8,107 nt of DNA from an uncultured Megasphaera sp. (GTDB lineage: Bacteria > Bacillota > Negativicutes > Veillonellales > Megasphaeraceae), in contig USGG01000070.1 of the NCBI GenBank assembly GCA_900554215.1, forward strand, positions 1 through 8,107, in the 5' to 3' direction. Positions within the stretch are counted from its first letter, which is position 1; each line of letters opens with the position of its first letter. The position numbers and the translations under genes were made by a program. The notes under the pieces were generated by a model, which did no database searches, was not told the origin of the DNA, and was given only the letters and a program-made list of their open reading frames with translations. Of the stretch, positions 1-6,287 are shown piece by piece.

Positions 1-439
1 CCGTCTCTTCGTGGCGGGCCCGGCGTATGCCGTCGGTCTCGCTGTAGGCGCCGCGGCTCTTTTCCCGGTACGGCGGGTTGGCGTAGACGACGCTGTAATA
101 GCCGCTGGGCGACCATTCCTTAATGCGGCGGTAGTCGCCTTCGACGATGCGTATCCTGTCGTCCCGCCCGTTGAGGGCCGCGTTGCGGCGGGCGATGTCG
201 GCCATGACCGGATTGAGCTCTACGCCCGTCACGTCCGTCGCCCCGCGGGCCATCAGGATGAGGGGGATGGCCGCCGTCCCCGTCCCCAAATCGAGAGCCG
301 GGCCGCGCAGGACCGGGCCGAAATGAGCCAGGAGCACCGTATCGATGGAAAAGCAGAACTGGTCGTCCCGCTGGATGAGCTTCATGCCGTCCAATACGAG
401 GTCGTCGAGGCGCTCGTGGGGCCGCAGTATATCAGTCAT
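1..439 (-). CDS. TrmN6-like tRNA adenine-N6 methyltransferase (YabB/YfiC family), 3' end outside window
   Basis: The 146 visible residues form the N-terminal part of a class I SAM-dependent methyltransferase. The family methylates N6 of adenine, in E. coli A37 of tRNA1(Val), in the cytoplasm. Residues 27-40 (QFCFSIDTVLLAHF) match the start of the fold. The SAM-binding motif I is DLGTGTAAIPL at 50-60. The acidic residue that binds the ribose is E74 in GVELNP. The catalytic NPPY is at 121-124, the N6-adenine type of motif IV. The frame runs off the window edge, so the C-terminal substrate region is unseen. The ATG at 439 overlaps the end of ricT by 8 bp, which implies translational coupling. 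The same neighbour pair (yaaT followed by yabB) occurs in Bacillus. The family is clear; the exact tRNA target is inferred. Confidence 0.9.
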   Translation of the reverse strand, partial: MTDILRPHERLDDLVLDGMKLIQRDDQFCFSIDTVLLAHFGPVLRGPALDLGTGTAAIPLILMARGATDVTGVELNPVMADIARRNAALNGRDDRIRIVEGDYRRIKEWSPSGYYSVVYANPPYREKSRGAYSETDGIRRARHEET

Positions 440-1271
440 GTTCCACTTCCGCCACGTCGGACCAGGACACGTTGATGGTATGGCCGTTTTCCAGCTGTAC
501 CTTGACGGTGTGGTCCTTCATGTGGACCCGCAGGACCGTGCCCGTCCCTTCGTCGGTAATGACCTTGCGGCCTACGGCCGGCGGCTTCTGCTGCTCCGCC
601 TTCTGCTGGCAGCTTGCGCATTTCAGCTCGCCCGACGTGTACAGGGAGTTTTCATAGCGCAGGCAGCACATGAGGCGGCCGCAGATACCGGAAATCTTCG
701 TCGGGTTCAGGCTCATGCCCTGGCTCTTGGCCATGCGGATCGACACGGGCTTGAAATCGCCCAGGAAGGTGGCGCAGCACAGGGGCCGGCCGCAGCAGCC
801 GATGCCGCCGACCATCTTCGCTTCGTCGCGCAGGCCTATCTGGCGCAGCTCGATGCGGGTGCGGAACACGGCGGCCAAATCGCGGACCAGCTCGCGGAAA
901 TCGATGCGCCCGTCGGCCGTAAAAAAGAATATGATCTTGCCCATGTCGAAGGTGTAGTCCACGTCGATGAGCTTCATGGGCAGCTTATGCTTGGCAATTT
1001 TTTCCTGGCAGATGCCGAAGGCTTTCTTTTCCCGCTCTTTGTTGCGTTCTACCTGGCGCAGGTCCTTGGCCGTGGCCTTCCGGATGATCGGCTTCAAGGG
1101 CTGCACCACCTCGGCCGAGTCGACGCTGCGCGGGGCGATGACGACGGAGCCGTATTCCATGCCCCGTGCCGTCTCGACGATGACGCCGTCTTCCAAATCC
1201 AGGGGGATGCCCGTCGGATCGAAATAATATATCTTACCAGCAGGTTTAAATCGTATACCTACTACTATCAA
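432..1271 (-). CDS. ricT: RicT (YaaT), PSP1-family Fe-S protein
   Basis: This 279-residue protein belongs to the PSP1/YaaT family. In Bacillus subtilis RicT acts with RicA and RicF as a complex carrying [4Fe-4S] clusters that affects RNase Y-dependent mRNA maturation, biofilm formation, competence and sporulation. Key cysteines are visible: C159-C160 and C165-C166 in GIGCCGRPLCC, C197 and C202-C203 in GICGRLMCC, and a C-terminal CxxC at 218-221. The conserved stretch FFFTADGRIDFRELVRDLA lies at 115-133. The start codon is TTG at 1271, directly after the holB stop. It is chosen because a near-perfect Shine-Dalgarno, AAAGGAGG inside the last holB codons, sits 7 nt upstream and the frame has no ATG nearby. 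Partners ricA and ricF are not in this window. A sporulation role cannot be inferred here; the protein is widespread in non-sporulating Firmicutes. Confidence 0.95.
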   Translation of the reverse strand: MIVVGIRFKPAGKIYYFDPTGIPLDLEDGVIVETARGMEYGSVVIAPRSVDSAEVVQPLKPIIRKATAKDLRQVERNKEREKKAFGICQEKIAKHKLPMKLIDVDYTFDMGKIIFFFTADGRIDFRELVRDLAAVFRTRIELRQIGLRDEAKMVGGIGCCGRPLCCATFLGDFKPVSIRMAKSQGMSLNPTKISGICGRLMCCLRYENSLYTSGELKCASCQQKAEQQKPPAVGRKVITDEGTGTVLRVHMKDHTVKVQLENGHTINVSWSDVAEVEHD

Positions 1272-2261
1272 CTAAATACCTCCTTTGGCCTGTATGCACT
1301 GTATACAGACGTAATCCCATACAAGGCGCGTATTGACGTGGCGGCCTGCCGCTTCCATGCCTTCGTCGAAGGCCCGCAGCATGGCGAATATGGCGTCGTC
1401 CGTCCAATAGGCCATGAGCTTCATCATGTCGTCAGTGTGCCGTTTCAGCCGCAGCAAGGACGGCTCGGCGCCGCTGCGCAGCACAGCCATATCCCGCAGG
1501 AACATGCCGGCCCAACGCAGCGTTTCTATCGTTTCCGTTTCGGTCATATCGGCGCAGACGGACAGCCACTTGGCGTAGGGGCAGCGGTGCGTCGCCGCGA
1601 TGCGGAGAAATTCCAGGGCCCGCGCCGCCTCCTGGCCCCCGCCGCCGTCCAGATGGGCCAGGACGGACTGGACGATGCCGCCGCCCCAGGCCACGGCCTG
1701 CTCGTAGTCGGCAGGCCGGCCGCCGCGCAGGCGAAGGAGCCCTTTCGTCAGCTCCGCGTCGCCGACGGGCTCAAAAGCGATTTCGGCGCAGCGGGACACG
1801 ATCGTCGGCAGCAGCAGAGACGGCTGGTCCGTCACGAGGATGAAACAGACGCCCCGGGGTGGTTCTTCCAATATTTTCAGCATGCGGTTGGCAAACTCGG
1901 CGTTCATCGTCTCTACGTGGTCGATGATGCAGACCCGCATGCAGCCGACCCGTCCCTGCAGTATCAGGCGGCTTTGAAGCTGGCGGAACTGGTCCACCTT
2001 CAGCATCGCCCCCTGCGGCGCTACGTAATAGGCCTCGTCTCCGTCGGCCGCGAAGGGCCCGTCGCCTTTCATGTCCTGACCGGCAAAGACGCGGCGGCCG
2101 GCCAGGGCCGACGCGACGGCAAAGGCCATCATCGTCTTGCCGACGCCGGACGGACCGGCAAAAATCATGGCGTGAGGCAGGCGGTCCTTTTCCAGCAGGC
2201 GGATCAGCCGCTCCTTGATGGCGCCGTGGCCGATAATATCCCGAAAATACTGCTCGTACAT
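1272..2261 (-). CDS. holB: DNA polymerase III subunit delta' (HolB)
   Basis: A 329-residue AAA+ clamp-loader subunit that works with delta and tau/gamma to load the beta clamp in replication. The N-terminal AAA+ module shows LPHAMIFAGPSGVGKT, with the Walker A lysine at K42. The degenerate Walker B is VCIIDHVETM around 111-119. LEEPP is at 131-135, followed by the sensor 1 stretch and the SRC motif at 156-158, which marks clamp-loader ATPases. The four-cysteine zinc module of E. coli gamma, tau and delta' is not apparent: the segment between Walker A and B (about 54-90) has no cysteine. Length is normal for a Firmicutes delta'. ATG at 2261 has AGGAGG seven nt upstream. It heads a transcription unit with ricT and the methyltransferase, with its own promoter upstream, and its last codons contain the ricT ribosome binding site. 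Confidence 0.95.
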   Translation of the reverse strand: MYEQYFRDIIGHGAIKERLIRLLEKDRLPHAMIFAGPSGVGKTMMAFAVASALAGRRVFAGQDMKGDGPFAADGDEAYYVAPQGAMLKVDQFRQLQSRLILQGRVGCMRVCIIDHVETMNAEFANRMLKILEEPPRGVCFILVTDQPSLLLPTIVSRCAEIAFEPVGDAELTKGLLRLRGGRPADYEQAVAWGGGIVQSVLAHLDGGGGQEAARALEFLRIAATHRCPYAKWLSVCADMTETETIETLRWAGMFLRDMAVLRSGAEPSLLRLKRHTDDMMKLMAYWTDDAIFAMLRAFDEGMEAAGRHVNTRLVWDYVCIQCIQAKGGI

Positions 2262-2302
2262 GGCCTGCCTCCTGTCGCCGGAAAAATCATCTTAACTAAT
2301 TT

Positions 2303-2331
2303 ATTATAAAAAAAAATGGCGGTAAAGTCTA
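2303..2331 (-). promoter_or_regulatory. Promoter for holB-ricT-methyltransferase
   Basis: On the minus strand there is a perfect TATAAT at 2308-2303. A -35-like TAGACT (4 of 6 to TTGACA) lies at 2331-2326, separated by exactly 17 bp. It is about 40 nt upstream of the holB start. The -35 lies in the loop of the tmk terminator hairpin and the -10 overlaps its T-tract, so termination and re-initiation use the same DNA. Confidence 0.55.
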
Positions 2332-2343
2332 GGTTCACCGCCA
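2308..2343 (-). terminator. Rho-independent terminator after tmk
   Basis: On the minus strand TGGCGGT (2343-2337) pairs perfectly with ACCGCCA (2323-2317) across a 13-nt loop. The hairpin is followed by an uninterrupted run of nine T (2316-2308). It begins 21 bp after the tmk stop codon and separates tmk from holB, which are often cotranscribed in other Firmicutes. Confidence 0.85.
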
Positions 2344-2363
2344 AATTCAGCCGTTTTCGGCCC

Positions 2364-3038
2364 CTATTTCCACAAGGCCCGGACGGCCTCGTACACGTCG
2401 TCGCAAATCGCCTCAGGCGTGCGCATCGCAAGGCCGTCGGCGCAGGCAATGCGCTGCCAGCCGTACCGCTTCGCCAGCACGTCGTAGGCGTCGTGGCACT
2501 TCCGCAGGAAGCCTTCGTTTTTCTCGTGGATGTCGCCCGTGCGTCCGCCGGTCTTTCCCGTCCGGCCGGCCATGAGCCGCTCCGTCACCGCCAGGGGCAC
2601 GTCCAGGAGAACGACCATGTCCGGCTCGGGCAGGCCCAGCTTGCCGAACTCGAAATCCCACAGCCAGTTCAGGTAGGCCTCCTGCGCCGCCGCGTCGTCT
2701 ATTTTAATCATCTGATACAGCATGTTGCTCGTCGTATACCGGTCGGCGACGACGATGCCGCCGTCCTGCAGAAACGATTTCCACTGCGTCTGGTACGACG
2801 CGAAGCGGTCGACGGCGTAAAAGGCCGACGCCGCGTAGGGGTTGACCCCGTCGGCGTCGCCGCCGAAGTCGCCGCGCAGGTACATCTTGACCAGCGCGCT
2901 GGAATCACTGTCGTAATCGGGAAAGCTGACGGACCGCACCGGCCGGCCTTCCGCCGCCAGCCGCTCGACGAGCATAGCCGTCTGCGTCGCCTTGCCGCTG
3001 CCGTCGCCGCCTTCGATGATAATCAATTTTCCTCTCAT
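2364..3038 (-). CDS. tmk: Thymidylate kinase (dTMP kinase)
   Basis: A 224-residue P-loop kinase that phosphorylates dTMP to dTDP in the dTTP pathway. The P-loop is IEGGDGSGKATQT (residues 8-20) with lysine K16. The position that is normally Ser/Thr right after that lysine is alanine (A17), with T18 following. The DRY motif lies in VADRYTTSNMLYQM (97-110), the dTMP-binding region. A lid-like segment with arginines and DIHEKNEGFLRKCHDAY spans about 155-185. This looks like the more divergent thymidylate kinase group of Firmicutes rather than the E. coli type. The same frame stays open upstream through the decarboxylase gene. ATG at 3038 is chosen because MRGKLIIIEGG is the family N-terminus and AAGGA lies 9 nt before it. 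It starts 5 bp after the decarboxylase stop, so the two are probably cotranscribed. Confidence 0.93.
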   Translation of the reverse strand: MRGKLIIIEGGDGSGKATQTAMLVERLAAEGRPVRSVSFPDYDSDSSALVKMYLRGDFGGDADGVNPYAASAFYAVDRFASYQTQWKSFLQDGGIVVADRYTTSNMLYQMIKIDDAAAQEAYLNWLWDFEFGKLGLPEPDMVVLLDVPLAVTERLMAGRTGKTGGRTGDIHEKNEGFLRKCHDAYDVLAKRYGWQRIACADGLAMRTPEAICDDVYEAVRALWK

Positions 3039-3043
3039 ATCTA

Positions 3044-4510
3044 TTATCCTTCTTTGATCACGCGAATCGTGCCGAGGATCCCGTCGGCCGGGCCGTTGGG
3101 GCTGTAGCCTCGCGCTAATTTTTCCTCTATATATATCATGACGTCGTCCGTAATTTCTTCTCCCAGCCCGACGGCGGGAATGCCCGGCGGATAGAAGGTC
3201 ACCGTCTCGGCGGCGACGCGGCCCAGGGACTCGGCAAAGGGCACGGCCTCCGTCTCGGCATTCCAGGCCTCCTGGGGCGGCACGACGACGCGGGGGACCG
3301 GCAGGGGCAGCTCCGCCATCCGATGACTGGTTCCTGCCGTCCGTCCCGCCTGTCCTTCGGCGACGCGGCGGCACGCCCGGCACAGCGTCCGGGCCGACTC
3401 TTCGTCGTCGCCCATCGTGATAAGGGCCAGCACGTGATTCCCTGCCGTCAGCTCCGCCTCGACGCCCTCCTGCCGCAACAGTTTTTCAGCCTGCCTGCCG
3501 TCCATCCCCAGGCCGGAGAAATCGATAGTCACCTTCGTCTCGTCGAAGGCCCCGACGGCGTCGTAGGCCGTGATTTCCGTCCCAAAGGAATACAGGCCGT
3601 CTATGCCGTTGAGTTCCGAACGTACCTGGCGGGCCAGCCCGACGGCCTGCCCGACGAGTTCCGTCCCATGAAGGGCCAGCTGCCGGCGGGCGCTGTCCAG
3701 GGATGCCAAAAACCAATAATGGGGACTCGTAGACTGGACGAGGGCCATGGCCGCGGCGACCTTATCCGTCAGGGGAAAGGCGCGGCGGCAGTGGAGCATA
3801 GACGTCTGCGTCAGGGAGCCCGTCAGCTTATGGGTGCTCTGAGCCGTGCAGTCGGCGCCGCAGGATAAGGCATCCTTCGGCAAATCGCCGCAAAAGGGCA
3901 GGTGAGCCCCGTGGGCTTCGTCGACGAGGACGAACATCCCCTGTTCATGGGCATAGCGGGCCATTTCCTCCAGATTTCCGGCAACGCCGTCATACGTCGG
4001 GTAAGTGAACAAGACGGCCTTAGCCTGCGGGCAGGCGGCAATGGCGGCCTGCAAGCTTTCCAGGTCGGGTCCCAAAGAAATTTGCTCTTTTTCGGCAAAG
4101 CGGCTCTCCATGTACACCGGTATGGCGCCGCTCAGTATGAGGCCGCCCATGACCGACCGGTGAGCCTCCCGCGGAATGATGATATAATCGCCGCGTCGGC
4201 AGACAGCCAGTATCATGGCTTCGATGCAGGCCGTCGTGCCGTTGACGGAAAAGAAGGTCCGTCCCGCGCCGTATAGGTCCGCCGCCAGCTCCATGGCCTC
4301 CTTCAGCGGCCCTTCAGGCTGGAACAAATCGTCCAGCGCATACATCAGCCCCAAATCGCGGCGCAGGGCGTCGCCGAACAGGCCGCGCTGATAGGTTGAG
4401 CTGCTCCGCCCGCCCTTGTGCCCCGGCGTGTGAAAGGGCGTCATGCCGAGCCGGCAGTAGGCTTCCAGCGCCTCGACAAAGGGAGCCCGTTCCTGTCTCT
4501 TTCTATCCAT
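3044..4510 (-). CDS. Orn/Lys/Arg decarboxylase family PLP enzyme (YaaO-like)
   Basis: A 488-residue fold-type I PLP enzyme of the Orn/Lys/Arg decarboxylase group, which makes polyamines or cadaverine from basic amino acids. Motifs in order: FHTPGHKGG (26-34), SVNGTTACIEA (88-98), FTYPTYDG (168-175), VDEAHGAH (196-203, with D197 expected to bind the PLP ring nitrogen) and the Schiff-base lysine K228 in QSTHKLTGSLTQTS. A C-terminal decarboxylase domain has FYPPGIP at 439-445. It lacks the N-terminal wing domain of long inducible decarboxylases and matches the short YaaO/SpeA type. Two ATGs exist. The first (4516) directly abuts GAGGAG, so the second (4510), 6 nt after GAGGAG, is preferred. It follows the NUDIX stop by 10 bp and precedes tmk by 5 bp. 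The substrate (Arg, Lys or Orn) cannot be decided from sequence alone. Confidence 0.92.
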   Translation of the reverse strand: MDRKRQERAPFVEALEAYCRLGMTPFHTPGHKGGRSSSTYQRGLFGDALRRDLGLMYALDDLFQPEGPLKEAMELAADLYGAGRTFFSVNGTTACIEAMILAVCRRGDYIIIPREAHRSVMGGLILSGAIPVYMESRFAEKEQISLGPDLESLQAAIAACPQAKAVLFTYPTYDGVAGNLEEMARYAHEQGMFVLVDEAHGAHLPFCGDLPKDALSCGADCTAQSTHKLTGSLTQTSMLHCRRAFPLTDKVAAAMALVQSTSPHYWFLASLDSARRQLALHGTELVGQAVGLARQVRSELNGIDGLYSFGTEITAYDAVGAFDETKVTIDFSGLGMDGRQAEKLLRQEGVEAELTAGNHVLALITMGDDEESARTLCRACRRVAEGQAGRTAGTSHRMAELPLPVPRVVVPPQEAWNAETEAVPFAESLGRVAAETVTFYPPGIPAVGLGEEITDDVMIYIEEKLARGYSPNGPADGILGTIRVIKEG

Positions 4511-4520
4511 TTGCATCTCC

Positions 4521-4976
4521 TCAATCGATCGCTAAAAAATCGCGCAGCAGCTCGTAGCTCCGCTCGTAAGCAAAGCCCTTCATCTGCCGCAGGGACCGCC
4601 GCAGGGAGCCGTGAATCCGGTAGGTGTGAAACTCTTCCGGCGACACCCAGCGATAGGCCAGATGCTCGTCCGACAAGACGACGTCGCCGCTGTCTGCCAG
4701 GGCCGAAAAGATGACGCCGTTTAAAAACTGGCCGTCCCGCTTCTGATAGCTCCAAATGCCGACAGGCGCTTCGAGATCCACAGTCAGTCCCGTTTCCTCC
4801 CGCACCTCCCGACGCAGACCGGCTTCGAAATCCTCCGTAAAATGCAGTCCGCCGCCGGGAAATTCCCAGTGGTGGAGCCCTTCGGCGTCGTTTTTCTGCA
4901 GCAACAGCAGCCGCCCTTCAAAAAATACCATGGCTTTTACGCTCAGTCCCATAATTACCCGTTCCTCTTGGGCCAT
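4521..4976 (-). CDS. NUDIX hydrolase
   Basis: A 151-residue single-domain NUDIX protein, which hydrolyses a nucleoside diphosphate linked to another moiety using divalent metal. A complete Nudix box GX5EX7REVREETGL lies at residues 42-64 (catalytic helix REVREETGL), preceded by WEFPGGGLHF as in MutT/ADP-ribose pyrophosphatase-like members. No extra domain, signal peptide or membrane segment is visible. ATG at 4976 is supported by GGAGG 7 nt upstream. It is the first gene of the run NUDIX-decarboxylase-tmk. Nucleotide pool cleaning would fit a neighbour such as tmk, but the substrate is unknown and the link is an inference. The usual Bacillus neighbourhood does not include it. Confidence 0.93.
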   Translation of the reverse strand: MAQEERVIMGLSVKAMVFFEGRLLLLQKNDAEGLHHWEFPGGGLHFTEDFEAGLRREVREETGLTVDLEAPVGIWSYQKRDGQFLNGVIFSALADSGDVVLSDEHLAYRWVSPEEFHTYRIHGSLRRSLRQMKGFAYERSYELLRDFLAID

Positions 4977-4999
4977 CCTAATTCCTCCATCTCCATGCC

Positions 5000-5023
5000 A
5001 ACAGATTTTCTGTTATTATATCA
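5000..5023 (-). promoter_or_regulatory. Extended -10 promoter with palindrome at the start site, for the NUDIX-decarboxylase-tmk unit
   Basis: On the minus strand TGATATAAT (5023-5015) is a perfect extended -10 (TGn plus TATAAT). No good -35 is seen at the right distance. Immediately downstream, around the expected start site, is a perfect palindrome of AACAGA and TCTGTT around three bases (5000-5014). It could be an operator or a 5' hairpin of the mRNA. Confidence 0.55.
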
Positions 5024-5084
5024 TAGGACAGACGCCGCGAGTAGATTGGCCGCGAAGAATACAGAATCGCCCCTATCTGTCTCA

Positions 5085-5113
5085 TTTACTCCTGCCAGAT
5101 AATGCGGTAAAAT
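5085..5113 (+). promoter_or_regulatory. Possible promoter for the pyridoxal kinase gene
   Basis: TTTACT (5085-5090, 4 of 6) is followed after 17 bp by TAAAAT (5108-5113, 5 of 6). The predicted start near 5120 leaves a leader of about 28 nt. It lies between the divergent genes. An imperfect neighbouring dyad (TATCTG at 5074-5079 and CAGATA at 5096-5101) overlaps the spacer and could be regulatory. Confidence 0.4.
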
Positions 5114-5147
5114 GGGTATACAGTTTACGCGAGGAGGCGCGATATTT

Positions 5148-5978
5148 ATGGCAACCAAACGAGTGCTTGCAATTCACGACATGTGTTCCTTCGGCCGCTG
5201 TTCCCTGACTGCCGCCATTCCCGTCATTTCCGCCATGGGAATCCAGGTATGTCCCTTTCCGACGGCCATGTTCAGCAATAATCTTACCTACGGAAACTAC
5301 ACCTTTTCCGATTTTACGCCCCATATGAACGGCTTTATGGATAAATGGCAAGAGCTGGGCCTTTCCTACGACGCCATCTACAGCGGCTTTCTGGCCGACG
5401 CCGGCCAAATCGCCATCGTAACCGACGCCATCCGCCGCTTCGCCAGCGAAGATACGCTGATCGTCGTCGACCCGGCCATGGCCGACAACGGCGTCCTGTA
5501 CCCCGTCTTTACGCCGGATATCGTCACGGAAATGAAAAAGCTCGTCAGCCGCGCGACCATCGTCACGCCGAACTATACGGAAGCCTGCCTGCTGCTGGGC
5601 ACATCCTTCGACGAAACGGTTCCCAATACGCAGCGCATCCGGGAAGTATGCAGCGGACTGGCCGAGCTGGGCCCGCAGAAAATCGTCGTCACCAGCGTGC
5701 CCGCGCCAAACGAAGAAATCAAAGTCGCCAGCTACGACGCGGCGACGGCTACCTTCGACGAAAGCTCGACGCCCCGCATCCCCTTCAGCACCTGCGGCAC
5801 CGGCGACCTCTTCGCCAGCGTCCTGACCGGCGCAACGATGAACGGCGCGTCGCTCCACGACGCAGTGCTGCAGGCGATGGACTTTGTCAGCTGCGCCATC
5901 GAGTACACCTACCAATCCGGCTCGGACTACCGCGAAGGCGTCCAGTTCGAACCGTGCCTGTCCCGCCTGATACGATAA
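5148..5978 (+). CDS. pdxK: Pyridoxal/pyridoxamine kinase (ribokinase-like superfamily)
   Basis: A 276-residue cytoplasmic kinase that phosphorylates pyridoxal, pyridoxamine or pyridoxine in the B6 salvage pathway. The N-terminus RVLAIHDMCSFGRCSLTAAIPV and the FPTAMFSNN segment (38-45) match the family's substrate-binding start. VVDPAMADNG is at 106-115 and TPNYTEA at 140-146 is the typical second segment. CGTGD at 216-220 provides the anion hole and the catalytic base D220. Length is normal. An upstream in-frame ATG (5112) exists, but 5148 is chosen because GAGGAGG (5131-5137) lies 10 nt before it and the family begins about five residues before the first strand. It is transcribed divergently from the NUDIX unit. 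Supplying PLP to the neighbouring decarboxylase is a possible but untested link. No convincing terminator follows; transcripts may read on to the hairpin at 6116-6154. Confidence 0.9.
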   Translation: MATKRVLAIHDMCSFGRCSLTAAIPVISAMGIQVCPFPTAMFSNNLTYGNYTFSDFTPHMNGFMDKWQELGLSYDAIYSGFLADAGQIAIVTDAIRRFASEDTLIVVDPAMADNGVLYPVFTPDIVTEMKKLVSRATIVTPNYTEACLLLGTSFDETVPNTQRIREVCSGLAELGPQKIVVTSVPAPNEEIKVASYDAATATFDESSTPRIPFSTCGTGDLFASVLTGATMNGASLHDAVLQAMDFVSCAIEYTYQSGSDYREGVQFEPCLSRLIR

Positions 5979-6015
5979 GGCCGGTCAGATAGGCATAGAC
6001 GGGCGGCGAATTTCC

Positions 6016-6044
6016 TTGACGAGGATTTCCATACCCGATATAAT
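6016..6044 (+). promoter_or_regulatory. Strong promoter of antitoxin-like RNA, copy A
   Basis: TTGACG (6016-6021), a 17-bp spacer and a perfect TATAAT (6039-6044) form a near-consensus sigma-A promoter. No convincing plus-strand coding frame follows, only a short conserved module and a terminator, so the product is most likely a small RNA. Confidence 0.85.
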
Positions 6045-6050
6045 AAAGGT

Positions 6051-6154
6051 GAAATAAAAAATGAGGCATTACACCGACAAACGGTTATAGCCCCTAATAG
6101 TAACAGTAGAAATATACCGCCAACGTTTAGCGACTATGGGCGGTTATTTCTTTT
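6051..6154 (+). ncRNA. Putative antisense antitoxin RNA, copy A
   Basis: A transcript of about 104 nt is predicted from the start site expected 7 bp after the -10 to the end of the T-rich tract at 6154. It converges on the hydrophobic peptide gene and overlaps its 3' end and stop codon, as in TxpA/RatA-type and Fst-type type I systems. Near the 5' end ACCG-ACAAA-CGGT (6073-6085) can form a small hairpin with an exposed loop. The 17-nt block 6068-6084 is identical in the second copy (6621-6637), as is the 18-nt block 6138-6155. The ends are predictions, not mapped. Confidence 0.6.
6116..6154. terminator. Shared terminator hairpin of the convergent toxin/antitoxin transcripts
   Basis: CCGCC (6117-6121) pairs with GGCGG (6139-6143), with an extra A-T pair outside and a possible inner CG/CG pair. 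On the plus strand it is followed by TTATTTCTTTT, a good terminator tail. On the minus strand the tail is weaker (TATATTTC), so the peptide mRNA may read further into the antisense region. The hairpin begins immediately at the peptide gene's stop codon. Confidence 0.65.
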
Positions 6155-6209
6155 GCGTCAAAAGAACCAAAACGATGAGCAACAATAAGAAAATGTTCAT
6201 ATCGTTCAT
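6144..6209 (-). CDS. Small hydrophobic peptide, type I toxin-like (holin-like/TxpA-like)
   Basis: A 21-residue peptide beginning MNDMNIF, with an uninterrupted hydrophobic stretch of Leu, Ile and Val (6-17) and ending TQKK. This is the usual shape of membrane-acting type I toxins: one transmembrane helix and a short basic tail. The ribosome binding site GGGGGTGAT (6222-6214) matches the anti-SD complement at 8 of 9 positions, with its GGGGG core 8 nt before ATG 6209. An in-frame ATG also lies at 6215, within this SD. A promoter is at 6288-6317, and a convergent RNA with a strong promoter overlaps the 3' end. The second copy keeps the tail LVLLQKK and stop with a deletion of exactly one codon, consistent with selection on the frame. 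Known families with this layout include Hol_Tox, TxpA, BsrG and Fst; membership in any is not shown. Toxicity is inferred. Confidence 0.6.
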   Translation of the reverse strand: MNDMNIFLLLLIVLVLLTQKK

Positions 6210-6287
6210 GGGCATCACCCCCATTCCGTTCAAATGGATAGGGGCGATATAACCGCCTGCCGTTGTGTATGTAATGCCTGTGGCAAT

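Larger units (their letters stand above)
6082..6255. repeat. Long-range inverted repeat flanking the toxin gene
   Basis: CGGTTATAGCCCCTA (6082-6096) recurs on the minus strand as CGGTTATATCGCCCCTA (6255-6239), identical apart from a 2-nt insertion. The arms bracket the peptide gene. If the peptide mRNA reads through its weak terminator, its 5' leader could pair with its own 3' end. The two RNAs carry the same-sense motif, so it would not mediate pairing between them. Confidence 0.55.

Noticed and set aside
345..2309. A 654-codon open frame on the plus strand
   Set aside because: It is antisense to holB and ricT, both with clear motifs. High GC content at third positions keeps the opposite frame open. 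No motif or start supports it.
2316..3107. A 263-codon plus-strand frame opposite tmk
   Set aside because: Shadow of tmk; it contains no recognisable domain and crosses the tmk terminator.
2364..3383. A longer, 339-codon form of tmk
   Set aside because: The extra N-terminal part overlaps the decarboxylase and reads as low-complexity Arg/Gly/Pro. The true family start with its own ribosome binding site is at 3038.
4511..4516. Upstream ATG of the decarboxylase
   Set aside because: It directly abuts the GAGGAG ribosome binding site, leaving no spacing. The ATG two codons later has ideal spacing.
5082..5915. A 277-codon minus-strand frame opposite the pyridoxal kinase
   Set aside because: Antisense shadow of a well-supported kinase gene, without motifs.
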